50,876 nucleotides of DNA from JANWXR01 sp964608265 (GTDB taxonomy: Bacteria; Chloroflexota; Anaerolineae; Anaerolineales; UBA6663), in assembly GCA_964608265.1 (NCBI GenBank), contig CAZSNP010000033.1, positions 1 through 50,876 of the forward strand, in the 5' to 3' direction. The notes under the pieces are model-generated. The model had not been told where the DNA came from. It worked only from the letters and a program-made list of their open reading frames with translations, and searched no databases. Within the stretch, counting starts at the first letter, position 1. Each line of letters opens with the position of its first letter. Below are positions 39,601 through 47,600 of the stretch, in pieces. The position numbers were made by a program, and so were the translations under genes.

Positions 39601-41484
39601 ATGCCCGCCAAACATGCCCTCGTCATCGGCAACAGCGACTTCGCCGACCCCAAACTGGCGCGGCTGGTCACGCCCGCCGAGGACGCAACCGACTTCGCCG
39701 CCGTGTTGCGTGCCGGCGAGATCGGCGGCTTCGACTCGGTGACGGCGCTCGTCAACGAGACGGCGGAAAACGTCCGCACCGCCATCGAAGCCTTCTTCGC
39801 CGACAAAGGCCCGAACGATCTGCTGCTGCTGTATTTCTCCGGCCACGGCATCCGCGACGATCAGGGCCAGCTCTACCTCGCGGTCAAGGATACGCAGACC
39901 AACCGGCTGCGCTCCAAAGCCATCCCCGCCGCTTTCATCACCGAAAGCATGGATCACAGCCGTTCGCGCCGGCAGGTGCTCATCCTCGATTGCTGCCACA
40001 GCGGCGCGTTCGCGCAGGGGGCCAAGGCCGCCGTCGGCGTGAGCGCCGGCACCGGCCCGGCCTTCGAGGGCACCGGCTTCGGGCGCGTAGTGCTCACCGC
40101 CAGCGACGCCACGCAATACGCGTGGGAGGGCGAGCGCATCGTCGGCGAGGCGCAGAACTCGGTCTTCACCAAATTCCTCGTCGAGGGCCTGCAAACCGGC
40201 GCGGCCGACGCCGACCGCGATGGGCAGATCACGATCGATGAGTTGTACGACTACGTCTTCGAGCGCGTGCGCGCGGCGACGCCGAAGCAGACGCCGGGCA
40301 AGTGGACGTACCGGCAACAGGGCGACCTCATCCTCGCGCGCAGCGTGCGCCCGCCGGCGGAGTTGCCGCGCGAGGTGAGCGAGGCCGCGGCCAGCCCGTC
40401 ACCCGCAGTGCGCGTGGAGGCGGTGCGCCGGTTGAGCGACTTGCTGCGCGGCGCAGATCGCGAGGTCGCCTCGCTGGCGCGCTCGGCGCTCGAACGCCTC
40501 GCCGCCGACCCGAGCCGCCGCGTGGCCACCGCTGCCTCCGCGATTCTGGCCGCCGCGCAACCGTCAACGCCGACCGACCCGTTGGCGCCCCTCAAGCGCT
40601 ACGCCGCGCCCCTCATCGGGCTGGCGTTGCTCGTGCTCGTGTCTGCGGGGTGGCTGATCTCGCAGTCAGGCCTGTTGGCGATCCCGCCCACCGGCCAGCC
40701 GACGGTGGACGTGGTGCAGGCCACGGTGATCGCGGCGCAGACGAACACCGCCCAGGCGCAGTTCAACGCCGCCCTCGTGACGCAACAAGCCCACAGCCGG
40801 CAGACGCAGACGGTGATCGCGCAAACGGCCGAGGCCTTTGCGGTGACGGCCAGCGCTTTCGAAACGCAACGCGCCGACGCCGCCAACGCGCAAACACAGG
40901 TTGCGCTGGACGCCACGGCCACGGAAAGCGTGCTGGTCTCCGATCTCGACAACGACGGGCTGAGCTATCGCGACGAGTTGCAACGCGGCACGAGGCCGGA
41001 CACCGCCGACACCGATGGCGACGGCTTGCTCGACGGCGCTGACCCCGACCCGTTGCGCGCGCCGACCGCCACGCCGACGTTCACCCCGACAGCGACCGCC
41101 ACAGCGACCCGCACACCCACCCCAACCTCCATCGCTGCGCCGTTCCTCGGCAACTGGGTGATCGAGAAGGCCGCGGCGACCACGCTCACGCGGCTTTCGA
41201 TCAGCGCCGACAGCACAACGATCACGGTACAGGCGTGGGATGCGGCGACGACGAAATGTGAATGGGGGAAGGTGACGACGTCGTTGAGCGACGCCGAGGA
41301 TGGCGCGCTCACCGCGGAGTGGGCGGCGCGCGGTGAGACACATACCCTGAGACGCGCGGAGGCCAAACTTCAACTCACGCGCGTCTCAAAAACGGCCAAG
41401 ACCATCGAGACCTTCGTCAGGGAGTCACGCCTCACTTCCAGCGCGGCGCTCGGGTTGTGCCCGGGGGTGTTCAAATCGCCATAG
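39601..41484 (+). CDS. Caspase-like (peptidase C14) transmembrane protein
   Basis: 627 residues from ATG 39601; the frame before it has no ribosome site. The caspase-hemoglobinase domain has the His of LLYFSGHGI (H82) and the Cys of LILDCCHSGAF (C131/C132; the Cys next to His is the likely nucleophile), so catalysis looks intact. An EF-hand-like DADRDGQITIDE (about 203-214) follows, then HEAT-like helices. One membrane helix (LIGLALLVLVSAGWLI, about 338-354) leads to a helical region, a thrombospondin-3-like Ca site DLDNDGLSYRDE and DTDGDGLLDGADPD, a short Thr/Pro linker and a beta-barrel-like C-terminal domain. The protease is cytosolic and its tail external. Confidence 0.9.
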   Translation: MPAKHALVIGNSDFADPKLARLVTPAEDATDFAAVLRAGEIGGFDSVTALVNETAENVRTAIEAFFADKGPNDLLLLYFSGHGIRDDQGQLYLAVKDTQTNRLRSKAIPAAFITESMDHSRSRRQVLILDCCHSGAFAQGAKAAVGVSAGTGPAFEGTGFGRVVLTASDATQYAWEGERIVGEAQNSVFTKFLVEGLQTGAADADRDGQITIDELYDYVFERVRAATPKQTPGKWTYRQQGDLILARSVRPPAELPREVSEAAASPSPAVRVEAVRRLSDLLRGADREVASLARSALERLAADPSRRVATAASAILAAAQPSTPTDPLAPLKRYAAPLIGLALLVLVSAGWLISQSGLLAIPPTGQPTVDVVQATVIAAQTNTAQAQFNAALVTQQAHSRQTQTVIAQTAEAFAVTASAFETQRADAANAQTQVALDATATESVLVSDLDNDGLSYRDELQRGTRPDTADTDGDGLLDGADPDPLRAPTATPTFTPTATATATRTPTPTSIAAPFLGNWVIEKAAATTLTRLSISADSTTITVQAWDAATTKCEWGKVTTSLSDAEDGALTAEWAARGETHTLRRAEAKLQLTRVSKTAKTIETFVRESRLTSSAALGLCPGVFKSP

Positions 41485-41504
41485 GGGCACGGCGGGCGTG
41501 CCCC
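41484..41504. terminator. Candidate bidirectional hairpin between convergent genes
   Basis: GGGGCACG (41484-41491) with CGTGCCCC (41497-41504), an 8-bp GC-rich stem, lies between the caspase gene and the convergent DsrE-like gene. There is no T-run on either strand, so termination would be weak. Confidence 0.35.
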
Positions 41505-41514
41505 GGCAGCCGGT

Positions 41515-42069
41515 TCAGATAAAGACGATCTGCGCGCCGTCGGTCATATCCATGAAGTCGCCGGCGGTGACGATGCCCTGCACCCCGTCCACGAAGTCAT
41601 CCATCGTCAGTTCCATCATATCCACCGACATCTTGCAGGCGTAGAGCTTCGCGCCCGCGTCCACCAGCATCTGCAAATACTCGCGCACCGGCGGCACGCC
41701 GAGCTTCTCCATCTTGCCGTGCATCAGGCGGGTGGCGAAGGCCGTCATGCCCGGCAGCACGCCCATCAGGTTGGGGATGCCGAGATTGCCGGTCTTCACG
41801 CCCATCATGCTCATCTTCATGCTCGTGTTCGCCACCGGGGCGATCTCGAGATGGTCCACGCGATTCTTGTTGATGAGGTCCAGCCCCCAGAAGGTGAAGA
41901 AGATGGTGACGTCGATGCCGTTGCCGAGCGCCGCCCAGCCCATCACCAGCGCCGGGTAGGCCATGTCGAGCGTGCCCTTCGAGCAGATGAAGGCGATGTG
42001 GCGCGGCTTCTCCTCGACGGAGGCCTGGGTTTGCGGCATGGTCAGTGTGTGTGCGCCGTTGGTTTGCAT
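41515..42069 (-). CDS. DsrE/DsrF/DrsH-like sulfur-relay protein
   Basis: 184 residues from ATG 42069 (GAGGAG upstream); 101 codons of open frame upstream overlap other genes and are excluded. DsrE-like Rossmann-type fold: HIAFICSKGTLDMAYPALVM with Cys37-like Cys, IFFTFWGLDLINK, and ALYACKMSVDMM-type Cys (LYACKMSVDMM) near residue 150. Such proteins bind or carry sulfane sulfur with DsrC/TusA partners. It is the last gene of the ArsR–SQR–DUF1641–DsrC–DsrE unit. Two Cys residues are the likely sulfur carriers. Confidence 0.9.
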   Translation of the reverse strand: MQTNGAHTLTMPQTQASVEEKPRHIAFICSKGTLDMAYPALVMGWAALGNGIDVTIFFTFWGLDLINKNRVDHLEIAPVANTSMKMSMMGVKTGNLGIPNLMGVLPGMTAFATRLMHGKMEKLGVPPVREYLQMLVDAGAKLYACKMSVDMMELTMDDFVDGVQGIVTAGDFMDMTDGAQIVFI

Positions 42070-42125
42070 GACGATTTCTCCTCGGATGAATGGCCCGACG
42101 GGTTTCCACAACGGGCAGGTGTCAA

Positions 42126-42443
42126 TTAGACACACCCCTCCGGCTTGCCCAGCCCGGCGATGCGGGCGACCTTCTTGGCCGGGCCTTTGGGGAAGAGGGC
42201 GAACAGTTCTTTGGTGCTGAGGCCGGTGCCGGTGGTGATGGCGCGCAGCGTCGGGGCCTTGCCGTTGCCCGTCGCGCTCTGCCGGCAGAACTCGATGATC
42301 TTCCAGTGCGAGGGCGTCAGTTCGGGCAGCCCCTCCTCGCGCGCCAGTTCGGCGGCGATGTCCTTGCTCCATTCGGCGGGGTTGGTCATGAACCCTTCTT
42401 CGTTCACGGCCACGGTTGCGCCTGCGATGACTTTGGTGGTCAT
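42126..42443 (-). CDS. DsrC/TusE-family sulfur carrier lacking the second Cys
   Basis: 105 residues from ATG 42443 (AGGAG 8 nt upstream). DsrC/TusE/DsvC fold with the flexible C-terminal arm ending GLGKPEGCV, so the penultimate Cys104 is present. In full DsrC a second Cys lies 11 residues earlier in CRIAGLPKP-like context; here that position is Ala93 (VARIAGLGKP). Such single-Cys members act as TusE-like or regulatory carriers rather than forming the trisulfide of sulfite reduction. It lies between DUF1641 and the DsrE-like gene. Confidence 0.92.
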   Translation of the reverse strand: MTTKVIAGATVAVNEEGFMTNPAEWSKDIAAELAREEGLPELTPSHWKIIEFCRQSATGNGKAPTLRAITTGTGLSTKELFALFPKGPAKKVARIAGLGKPEGCV

Positions 42444-42459
42444 AGTCACTTCTCCTGAT

Positions 42460-43167
42460 TTAGTTTGACCGGAGACTCGCCGGTTGTTCGGCCAGACTTT
42501 TGACGACGCGCAACATCCGCGCCAGCCCGCGCCGCACCTGCGGGTCGTTCATCTCCCGCAGCAGCGCCCACATCGACGAGTCGCCTTCGGCGGGTTCCGT
42601 GTCGTGCAGCGTGTCGGCGGCGCGGTTGGCCAGCGCCATGAGGTCGGGCTGGGTCATGTTGCGCACGGTCGAGAGGATGCCGACGATGTTGTCGCCCAGC
42701 GCGCGCACATCGTCGGCGCTGAATTCGGTGACGATGCGGTCGGCGACCCGCGCGCTTTCCTGCGCCAAGAGGAAGTAGCCCTTGCGCTCGAGTTGGTCGA
42801 ACGTCGTGAGGGCAGTCTGGTAGACGGGCTTGCTCAGGTGGCCCACTTCTCCCAGCAGATCGAGCGCGCTTTCCATTTGATCCAACAAGGCGTTGAAGCG
42901 GTGGGAGTTGGCCAGCAGGCGCTTGACGACGAAGAGCAACTCCTCCGCCTTGAACTGCCCATCCACCTCGGCCAGCTCGTTGACGACTTTTTTGAACGCC
43001 TGATTGAGGACCGGCGCCAGGTCCTGCACCAGTGCCTCCACGACCAGCTGGCTGCGTCGCTGCGCCTCCAACTGCACCGCGATGGTTTGGACCTGGGCGG
43101 TCAGGGCTTCCACTTTTTGCAGCAGCGCGCTCAGGTCGGCCGCCGGGAGAGTGATTTGGGTTTCCAT
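42460..43167 (-). CDS. DUF1641 domain protein
   Basis: 235 residues, helical. DUF1641 motif positions include LFVVKRLLANSHRFNALLDQ and LREMNDPQVRRGLARMLRVV near the end, preceded by a coiled-coil N-terminus (LLQKVEALTAQVQTIAVQLE). DUF1641 proteins accompany SQR-like or formate dehydrogenase-type oxidoreductases and are thought to be membrane-associated accessories (family knowledge, role unproved). It lies 10 bp downstream of the SQR-like gene and 17 bp upstream of DsrC. Confidence 0.88.
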   Translation of the reverse strand: METQITLPAADLSALLQKVEALTAQVQTIAVQLEAQRRSQLVVEALVQDLAPVLNQAFKKVVNELAEVDGQFKAEELLFVVKRLLANSHRFNALLDQMESALDLLGEVGHLSKPVYQTALTTFDQLERKGYFLLAQESARVADRIVTEFSADDVRALGDNIVGILSTVRNMTQPDLMALANRAADTLHDTEPAEGDSSMWALLREMNDPQVRRGLARMLRVVKSLAEQPASLRSN

Positions 43168-43176
43168 GGCTGCGTT

Positions 43177-44409
43177 TCAGTTGTACTTGCCGACCAGGCT
43201 CATCTGCGTCTCGAGCGGTAATTCTGCGCCGCGCAGGAGCAGGTTCCAATACACCCAGCGGAACATCATCTTGCCCCAGTGATTGGCCTCGCTCTCCTTC
43301 AACAGGTCAAACGGCCCCACGCCGGGCAGGGGGAACTTGCCGGGCAGCGGCTCGGTGTCGTAGTTGAAATCAATCAGAAAGCCTTTGCCAAAACCGGATT
43401 CGATGAAACAGTTGGCGTGGCCGTCGAACTTCGGCTCGGGCGCCAGGCCTTCAAGGTTACGCATGATATTCTCGGTGAGCACGTCGGCCTCGAAATGCGC
43501 GACCGACCCGGCCTTGGAAGCGGGCAGGTCGGTGGCATCGCCGATCACCCAGATGTTCGGCCACTTTTTGCTCAACAGCGTGTGCTCGTCGGTGGGGATG
43601 AAGTGCAGCTCATCACCCATGCCCGAGTTCTGGACGACGGTGGAACCCATGTGGAGCGGGACCGATACCAGCAAGTCGTAGTTGATCTCGCGCCCGTCGT
43701 AGGAGGAGATCACCTGCCGGCTGTTGTCCACCTCGGCCAGCAGGAACTCAGGCTCCACCGCGATGCCGCGCTCCCTGAGCATGTCGCCCATCACGGCCGC
43801 AGTGCGCGGTTTGGTAAACGCGCCGGGCAGAGGAGTGGTGTAGACGATCTCCACCTTGTCGCGCAGACCGCGCTCGTGGAAATAGGCATGCGCGAGGAAC
43901 AGGAATTCCAGCGGGGCCACCGGGCATTTGATCGGCATCTCGGCCACGTTTAATACCAGCCGGCCACCCTGCCAGCGGCGCAGGAACCGGGCGAGCGCGA
44001 CGGCGCCCTGAAACGTATAGAAATCGAAGATGTTCTGATACCAGCCCCCGTCCTTCAGGCCCGGTGTTTCCTCCGGCACAGTGCGCGCGCCGGTGGCGAC
44101 GATCAACTGGTCATAGCTGATGAGACGCCCGCCCCTGGCCAGTTTCACGCGACTGGCGTCCGGCTCGATGGCCTCGATGTCGGAGAAGACCACTTCCACG
44201 TTCTGCGGCAGGTAGTTGCGTCTGGGACGATGGACGTCCTCGGGCTTGTAGATGCCAAATGGAATAAACAAAAAGCCCGGCTGGTAGTAGTGGGTCTCGT
44301 CCTTATCCACCACGATGATGCGCCATTCGGCTGGATCGAGCTTGAGGGCCAGCTTGTTGGCCATCATCGTGCCGCCGGTGCCCGCGCCCAAAATCAGGAA
44401 AGTCTTCAT
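43177..44409 (-). CDS. Sulfide:quinone oxidoreductase-like flavoprotein
   Basis: 410 residues, FAD-dependent. FAD Rossmann motif ILGAGTGGTMMANKLA at the start, YDQLIVATGAR, and IWVIGDATDLPASKAGSVAH near 286-305. Two Cys suited to redox catalysis remain: C162 (MPIKCPVAPLEF) and C334 (HANCFIESG), matching the C-P and C-terminal Cys of SQR. A C-terminal hydrophobic/amphipathic region (HWGKMMFRWVYWNLLL) would insert in the membrane near quinone. It transfers electrons from sulfide to quinone, yielding sulfane sulfur for the downstream carriers. The ATG at 44409 is family-typical. Confidence 0.9.
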   Translation of the reverse strand: MKTFLILGAGTGGTMMANKLALKLDPAEWRIIVVDKDETHYYQPGFLFIPFGIYKPEDVHRPRRNYLPQNVEVVFSDIEAIEPDASRVKLARGGRLISYDQLIVATGARTVPEETPGLKDGGWYQNIFDFYTFQGAVALARFLRRWQGGRLVLNVAEMPIKCPVAPLEFLFLAHAYFHERGLRDKVEIVYTTPLPGAFTKPRTAAVMGDMLRERGIAVEPEFLLAEVDNSRQVISSYDGREINYDLLVSVPLHMGSTVVQNSGMGDELHFIPTDEHTLLSKKWPNIWVIGDATDLPASKAGSVAHFEADVLTENIMRNLEGLAPEPKFDGHANCFIESGFGKGFLIDFNYDTEPLPGKFPLPGVGPFDLLKESEANHWGKMMFRWVYWNLLLRGAELPLETQMSLVGKYN

Positions 44410-44454
44410 GGCAAAATGCCTCCGTTACGGCGCAGCCGGGGCGCAGCTGCGCCC

Positions 44455-44790
44455 CTACTGCGTGAATGCGTCAATGAGTTTGATGCGCTGCGAAAGCGAA
44501 TCGCGCAGGATGGTGCGCAGGATGTCGAGCGCCTTGATCAAACGCTGATCGGCCAACTGATACTCCACCGTCGCGCCGACGCGGTTGGCGGTGACCATGC
44601 CGCGCTCGCGCAATATCTTGAGGTGACGTGAGACCAGCGGCTGGCTGAGTTCCAGGCTGTTGGCGAGGTCGGTGACGTTGCGCGGGCCGTCCTTCAGTTC
44701 GTACAGGATGAGGATGCGTTTAGGGTCGGCCAGCCCGGCGCAGATCTCGGCGTGGAGCTGATCGACTTCGCGCTCAAGCGTACGGTTCAT
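44455..44790 (-). CDS. ArsR-family transcriptional regulator
   Basis: 111-residue winged-helix repressor. ICAGLADPKRILILYEL leads to the HTH NVTDLANSLELSQPLVSRHL (DNA recognition helix QPLVSRHLKIL) and the wing ANRVGATVEYQL. Only one Cys (C17) is visible, so dithiol persulfide sensing as in BigR/SqrR is not supported; sensing may be by one Cys or another ligand. An inverted repeat typical of ArsR operators lies at 44818-44837, 28 nt before its ATG. It is the first gene of the sulfur operon and probably autoregulatory. Confidence 0.92.
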   Translation of the reverse strand: MNRTLEREVDQLHAEICAGLADPKRILILYELKDGPRNVTDLANSLELSQPLVSRHLKILRERGMVTANRVGATVEYQLADQRLIKALDILRTILRDSLSQRIKLIDAFTQ

Positions 44791-44817
44791 CGTTCACCCG
44801 CCCACATATTCGGATAA

Positions 44818-44837
44818 GCGCATACGTTCATATGCGC
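44818..44837. promoter_or_regulatory. ArsR-type operator
   Basis: GCGCATA, 6 nt, TATGCGC: a perfect 7-bp inverted repeat containing ATA-N6-TAT, the hallmark of ArsR/SmtB sites. It lies 28-47 nt before the ArsR start codon and would overlap the promoter of the sulfur operon. Confidence 0.7.
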
Positions 44838-44930
44838 ACACAATACGGCGGCGGGCGTGGCGCGGGTAGTGCGCAACGTCACGCCGAGGGCAAGCAGATT
44901 GTCACAACAGAATCACGACGGGGGAACTCG

Positions 44931-44963
44931 GAAAAGAGAACGCGCCGGCGGGGGCCGGCGCGT
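44931..44963 (-). terminator. Terminator of the DUF3467–PIN operon
   Basis: A 10-bp perfect stem ACGCGCCGGC (44940-44949 with 44954-44963), loop GGGG. Read on the minus strand it is followed by TTCTCTTTTC. It lies 46 bp past the PIN gene stop. Confidence 0.75.
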
Positions 44964-45008
44964 CAGAGGCAGTTCAGGTATTGTGCTCAACAGAAATCAC
45001 CCGCCAAC

Positions 45009-45587
45009 TTATATCGGCGCAAACACCGTAAAGCCGTCTGCTCGAGTCCAATCGCTATCAAGCGTAGCAGCTGTATAGACGCCCAAGCGCTCGGCCTCGC
45101 TGAGAATAGACGCATCCTTGGGCAACACGGAAAAGCGGTCCATTAGCTCGCCCATCCGAAAGGCCAAAGGATGCGCTTTCCCCTTTGGCTGAACAGCCAG
45201 GTCCTCCGGCTCAACAATTTCAACAGGAAACGCCTGCAGAGTCTGATGCAATTGCACGAGTACCGGGTGAACGCTCTTTTGGATCACAGTTGGGTTGTGT
45301 TTATAGTATTCATGCCACCGCATGCCTGCCATTTTTGCATATCCGGTCAGGATATATTGGCATATCTTGAAGTAGCACTCTTCGAAGGCCAGGAAGGGCA
45401 AGAGCGGCTTAACGATTCCCTGCCGTGCAGAAACTTTGAGGCGATTGAGAAAGGCGACAGCCAGGGTATGACGAACGTCATTGGACGCGGCCGAAGGATG
45501 TAATTCGAGAATGACGCTCGCGTCGAGGATCAGGAACTCGGGAAAGACTATTGACGCGTCGCTGATGTCGAGTATTGTCGCCGCCAT
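45009..45587 (-). CDS. PIN-domain protein
   Basis: 192 residues from ATG 45587. The PIN-like core starts FLILDASVILELH with Asp22. Later acidic and Ser/Asp positions are LPKDASILSEAERLGVYTAA and TLDSDWTRADGF, matching the last strand and metal-binding Asp of PIN RNases. A middle insertion (LAFEECYFKICQYILTG, WHEYYKHNP) makes it longer than VapC toxins. It is the third gene of a tight operon with a DUF3467 protein and an unknown protein; only 4 bp separate it from the latter. It could be a toxin-like RNase whose control lies with the upstream genes. Confidence 0.8.
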   Translation of the reverse strand: MAATILDISDASIVFPEFLILDASVILELHPSAASNDVRHTLAVAFLNRLKVSARQGIVKPLLPFLAFEECYFKICQYILTGYAKMAGMRWHEYYKHNPTVIQKSVHPVLVQLHQTLQAFPVEIVEPEDLAVQPKGKAHPLAFRMGELMDRFSVLPKDASILSEAERLGVYTAATLDSDWTRADGFTVFAPI

Positions 45588-45591
45588 GCCT

Positions 45592-45984
45592 TTATCCGTA
45601 TGGCTCCTCAACAATCTCTCGCCAGGTTGGGTAATCACCTGGCAGGTTGCCCAGAAGATCTGCCAATAGCTTCACTGGGTCTGGGATGTGTTGTTCCAAC
45701 TCTCGCGCTCGCTTGATTAGCCTGGGCCATCTTGCTCGAAGCTTGTCCTGAAGTTCGGTGCTCGCAAGTTCGAGGCGACCTTGATGTTGGCTGCTCGGAG
45801 CGGTGAGGCCTGGGTCGATCTTCGTTCCGGCCGCCTGCGGTGCCAGGATCCAAGCGATGGTCTTGTTGATCGGTCGAGGGAGTATCACCACTCGACCCGT
45901 ACCGGCCGAGTTAGCCACAGGAGAGATGGCCCGCCACTCAGACGACTCGCTCAAACCGGCAAGATTGATGGCTAAGTCGGTCAT
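45592..45984 (-). CDS. Hypothetical protein of the DUF3467–PIN operon
   Basis: 130 residues from ATG 45984, which overlaps the stop of the DUF3467 gene (ATGA). The N-terminal half is beta-like (GRVVILPRPINKTIAWIL). The second half is helical and charged (LQDKLRARWPRLIKRARELE), ending DYPTWREIVEEPYG. No family recognised. Its place directly before the PIN gene and its size fit an antitoxin or adaptor, but that is inference only. Base composition is AT-richer than in most of the window. Confidence 0.68.
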   Translation of the reverse strand: MTDLAINLAGLSESSEWRAISPVANSAGTGRVVILPRPINKTIAWILAPQAAGTKIDPGLTAPSSQHQGRLELASTELQDKLRARWPRLIKRARELEQHIPDPVKLLADLLGNLPGDYPTWREIVEEPYG

Positions 45985-46298
45985 GGCTTGCCCGCATCCT
46001 TTCGTTCTGCTCGCGCCTCTATGTAGTTCCCTAACAATCCGTGCAGTGCTTCCAGTCCCTCTTTCGATACCACAATTCTCGCCACCGGTTTGACCATCGC
46101 ATTCGTTAAATATCCCTCGACCTCTTCTCTCGGGCGATTGGCGAATCCGGTGGGCAAGAATTCGCCAAACTCCAACACAAACTCGGGGCCTGTTGCAGAT
46201 ATCGCGAACTGGTTCGCATACACAGTCTGCAAGTCGCTTTCGAGTGGCCATTTGAGGTTCACAGGTATCAAATCCTGGTCTACATGGCTCATGGGCAT
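45981..46298 (-). CDS. DUF3467 domain protein
   Basis: 105 residues from ATG 46298 (an ATG at 46292 has better spacing to the GAGGAG). DUF3467 signature VYANQFAISATGPEFVLEFG, then PVARIVVSKEGLEALHGLL. This small family is widespread but functionally unknown and resembles bacterial homologues of archaeal and host-interacting regulators. It is the first gene of the operon. A TTTAGC-N17-TATACT promoter (46335-46363) precedes it. Confidence 0.82.
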   Translation of the reverse strand: MPMSHVDQDLIPVNLKWPLESDLQTVYANQFAISATGPEFVLEFGEFLPTGFANRPREEVEGYLTNAMVKPVARIVVSKEGLEALHGLLGNYIEARAERKDAGKP

Positions 46299-46334
46299 GA
46301 TGCTCCTCACCGGCGGGTGTCGTCAATCAATTCG

Positions 46335-46363
46335 AGTATAGCACGCTCGGCCAAGCCGCTAAA
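46335..46363 (-). promoter_or_regulatory. Candidate promoter of the DUF3467–PIN operon
   Basis: Minus-strand TTTAGC (46358-46363), 17-nt spacer, TATACT (46335-46340). The -10 matches 5 of 6, the -35 only 3 of 6. It lies 36 nt before the start codon. Confidence 0.5.
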
Positions 46364-46366
46364 GCT

Positions 46367-47530
46367 CTACGCCTCCCGCAACAGCCTCAACGCCGTCGCC
46401 GCCAGCATCGCCGAGCCGACCGGCAGCGCGTCTTCGTCAATATCGAAATCGGGCGTGTGCACATAGCGCGGCTGGCCGCCGGGCGCGCGCACACCCAGGC
46501 GGAACATCGCGCCGGGCGCGAGTTGGGTCATGTAGCTGAAGTCCTCCGCGCCCATGCTCGGCTCGCGCGGAGCCACCCCCGCCTCGCCCAACATCTCGCG
46601 GCCGACCGCGCCGATAAGGTCACTCACGCCTTCGTCGTTGAACAGCGGCGGGTAGCCGCGCTCGATCTTCAACTCGTAGTCGCCGCCGAGCGCGCGGGCC
46701 ACCTCCAGCGAGCACCTCACCTCGTCGAGCAATTGCTCGCGCACGCCGTCCTCCATGCTGCGCAGCGTGCCCTCGATGTACACCGACGGCGGGATGACGT
46801 TGCTGGCCGTCCCCCCGCGCACCACGCCGATGGTCAACACGTTCGGCTCGAACGGATCGATGCGCCGCGATGGCACCGCGTACAGCGCGGTCAATACCTG
46901 CGTCGTCAGCCAAATCGGATCAACGGTTTTGTGTGGCCGCGCGCCGTGCCCGCCGTGGCCGATGACGTTGGCGTAAAACGTGTCCACCGCCGCCGCCACT
47001 TTGCCGCCCTCGATGCCGATGGTGCCGGCCTCCAGCGCCCCATCCACGTGTAGCGCGATCACACGATCCACCCCGCGCATCGCGCCGTCGGCGATCATGC
47101 GCGGCGCGCCGCTGATGCCCTCCTCATCCGCCACTTCCTCCGACGGCTGGAACAGTAACCGAATCTGCCCGTGAAACTTTTCCCGCGCCAGCAGCCGCGC
47201 CGCGCCGAGCAGCATGGCGGTGTGAGCGTCGTGGCCGCAGGCGTGCATCACCCCCGGGTTCTGCGATCGGTACTCGACCGCGTTGGCCTCGAGGATGGGG
47301 AGCGCGTCCATATCGGCGCGGATGGCAACCACCGGCCCCTCGCCCTCGCCGAGGTAGCCGACCACCCCGGTCTTGCCCACGCCGGTTTGCGCCTCCAGCC
47401 CGAGTTCGCTGAGCGTGCGCGCCACCAGCGCGGCGGTTTGATGCACATCGAAACCGAGTTCGGGATTTTTGTGGATGGCCCGGCGCAGGTTGACGATGAA
47501 GGGTTTGATTTCACGGGCTTTGTCGAGCAT
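46367..47530 (-). CDS. M20-family amidohydrolase
   Basis: 387 residues, IAA-amino acid hydrolase / hippurate hydrolase-like peptidase M20D. The zinc-binding residues are ADMDALPI (Asp), HACGHDAHTAMLLGAA (Cys and His), EEVADEEG (Glu pair) and HVDG, with SMGAEDFSYM close to the end carrying the last ligand. The lid domain (YANVIGHGGHGARPHKTVDP) is complete. It hydrolyses an N-acyl amino acid. Regulators are not visible. The histidine-kinase relic lies upstream. Confidence 0.93.
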   Translation of the reverse strand: MLDKAREIKPFIVNLRRAIHKNPELGFDVHQTAALVARTLSELGLEAQTGVGKTGVVGYLGEGEGPVVAIRADMDALPILEANAVEYRSQNPGVMHACGHDAHTAMLLGAARLLAREKFHGQIRLLFQPSEEVADEEGISGAPRMIADGAMRGVDRVIALHVDGALEAGTIGIEGGKVAAAVDTFYANVIGHGGHGARPHKTVDPIWLTTQVLTALYAVPSRRIDPFEPNVLTIGVVRGGTASNVIPPSVYIEGTLRSMEDGVREQLLDEVRCSLEVARALGGDYELKIERGYPPLFNDEGVSDLIGAVGREMLGEAGVAPREPSMGAEDFSYMTQLAPGAMFRLGVRAPGGQPRYVHTPDFDIDEDALPVGSAMLAATALRLLREA

Positions 47531-47600
47531 GGCAGCCTTCGGTTTCGAGTGAAGTTTTGGACACGGATCGCACGGAATTATAGTGCAGTGATGCCGTGCG

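Noticed and set aside
41515..44790. Full dissimilatory sulfite reductase locus
   Set aside because: No dsrAB, dsrMKJOP or sox genes; the DsrC-like protein lacks its second arm Cys.
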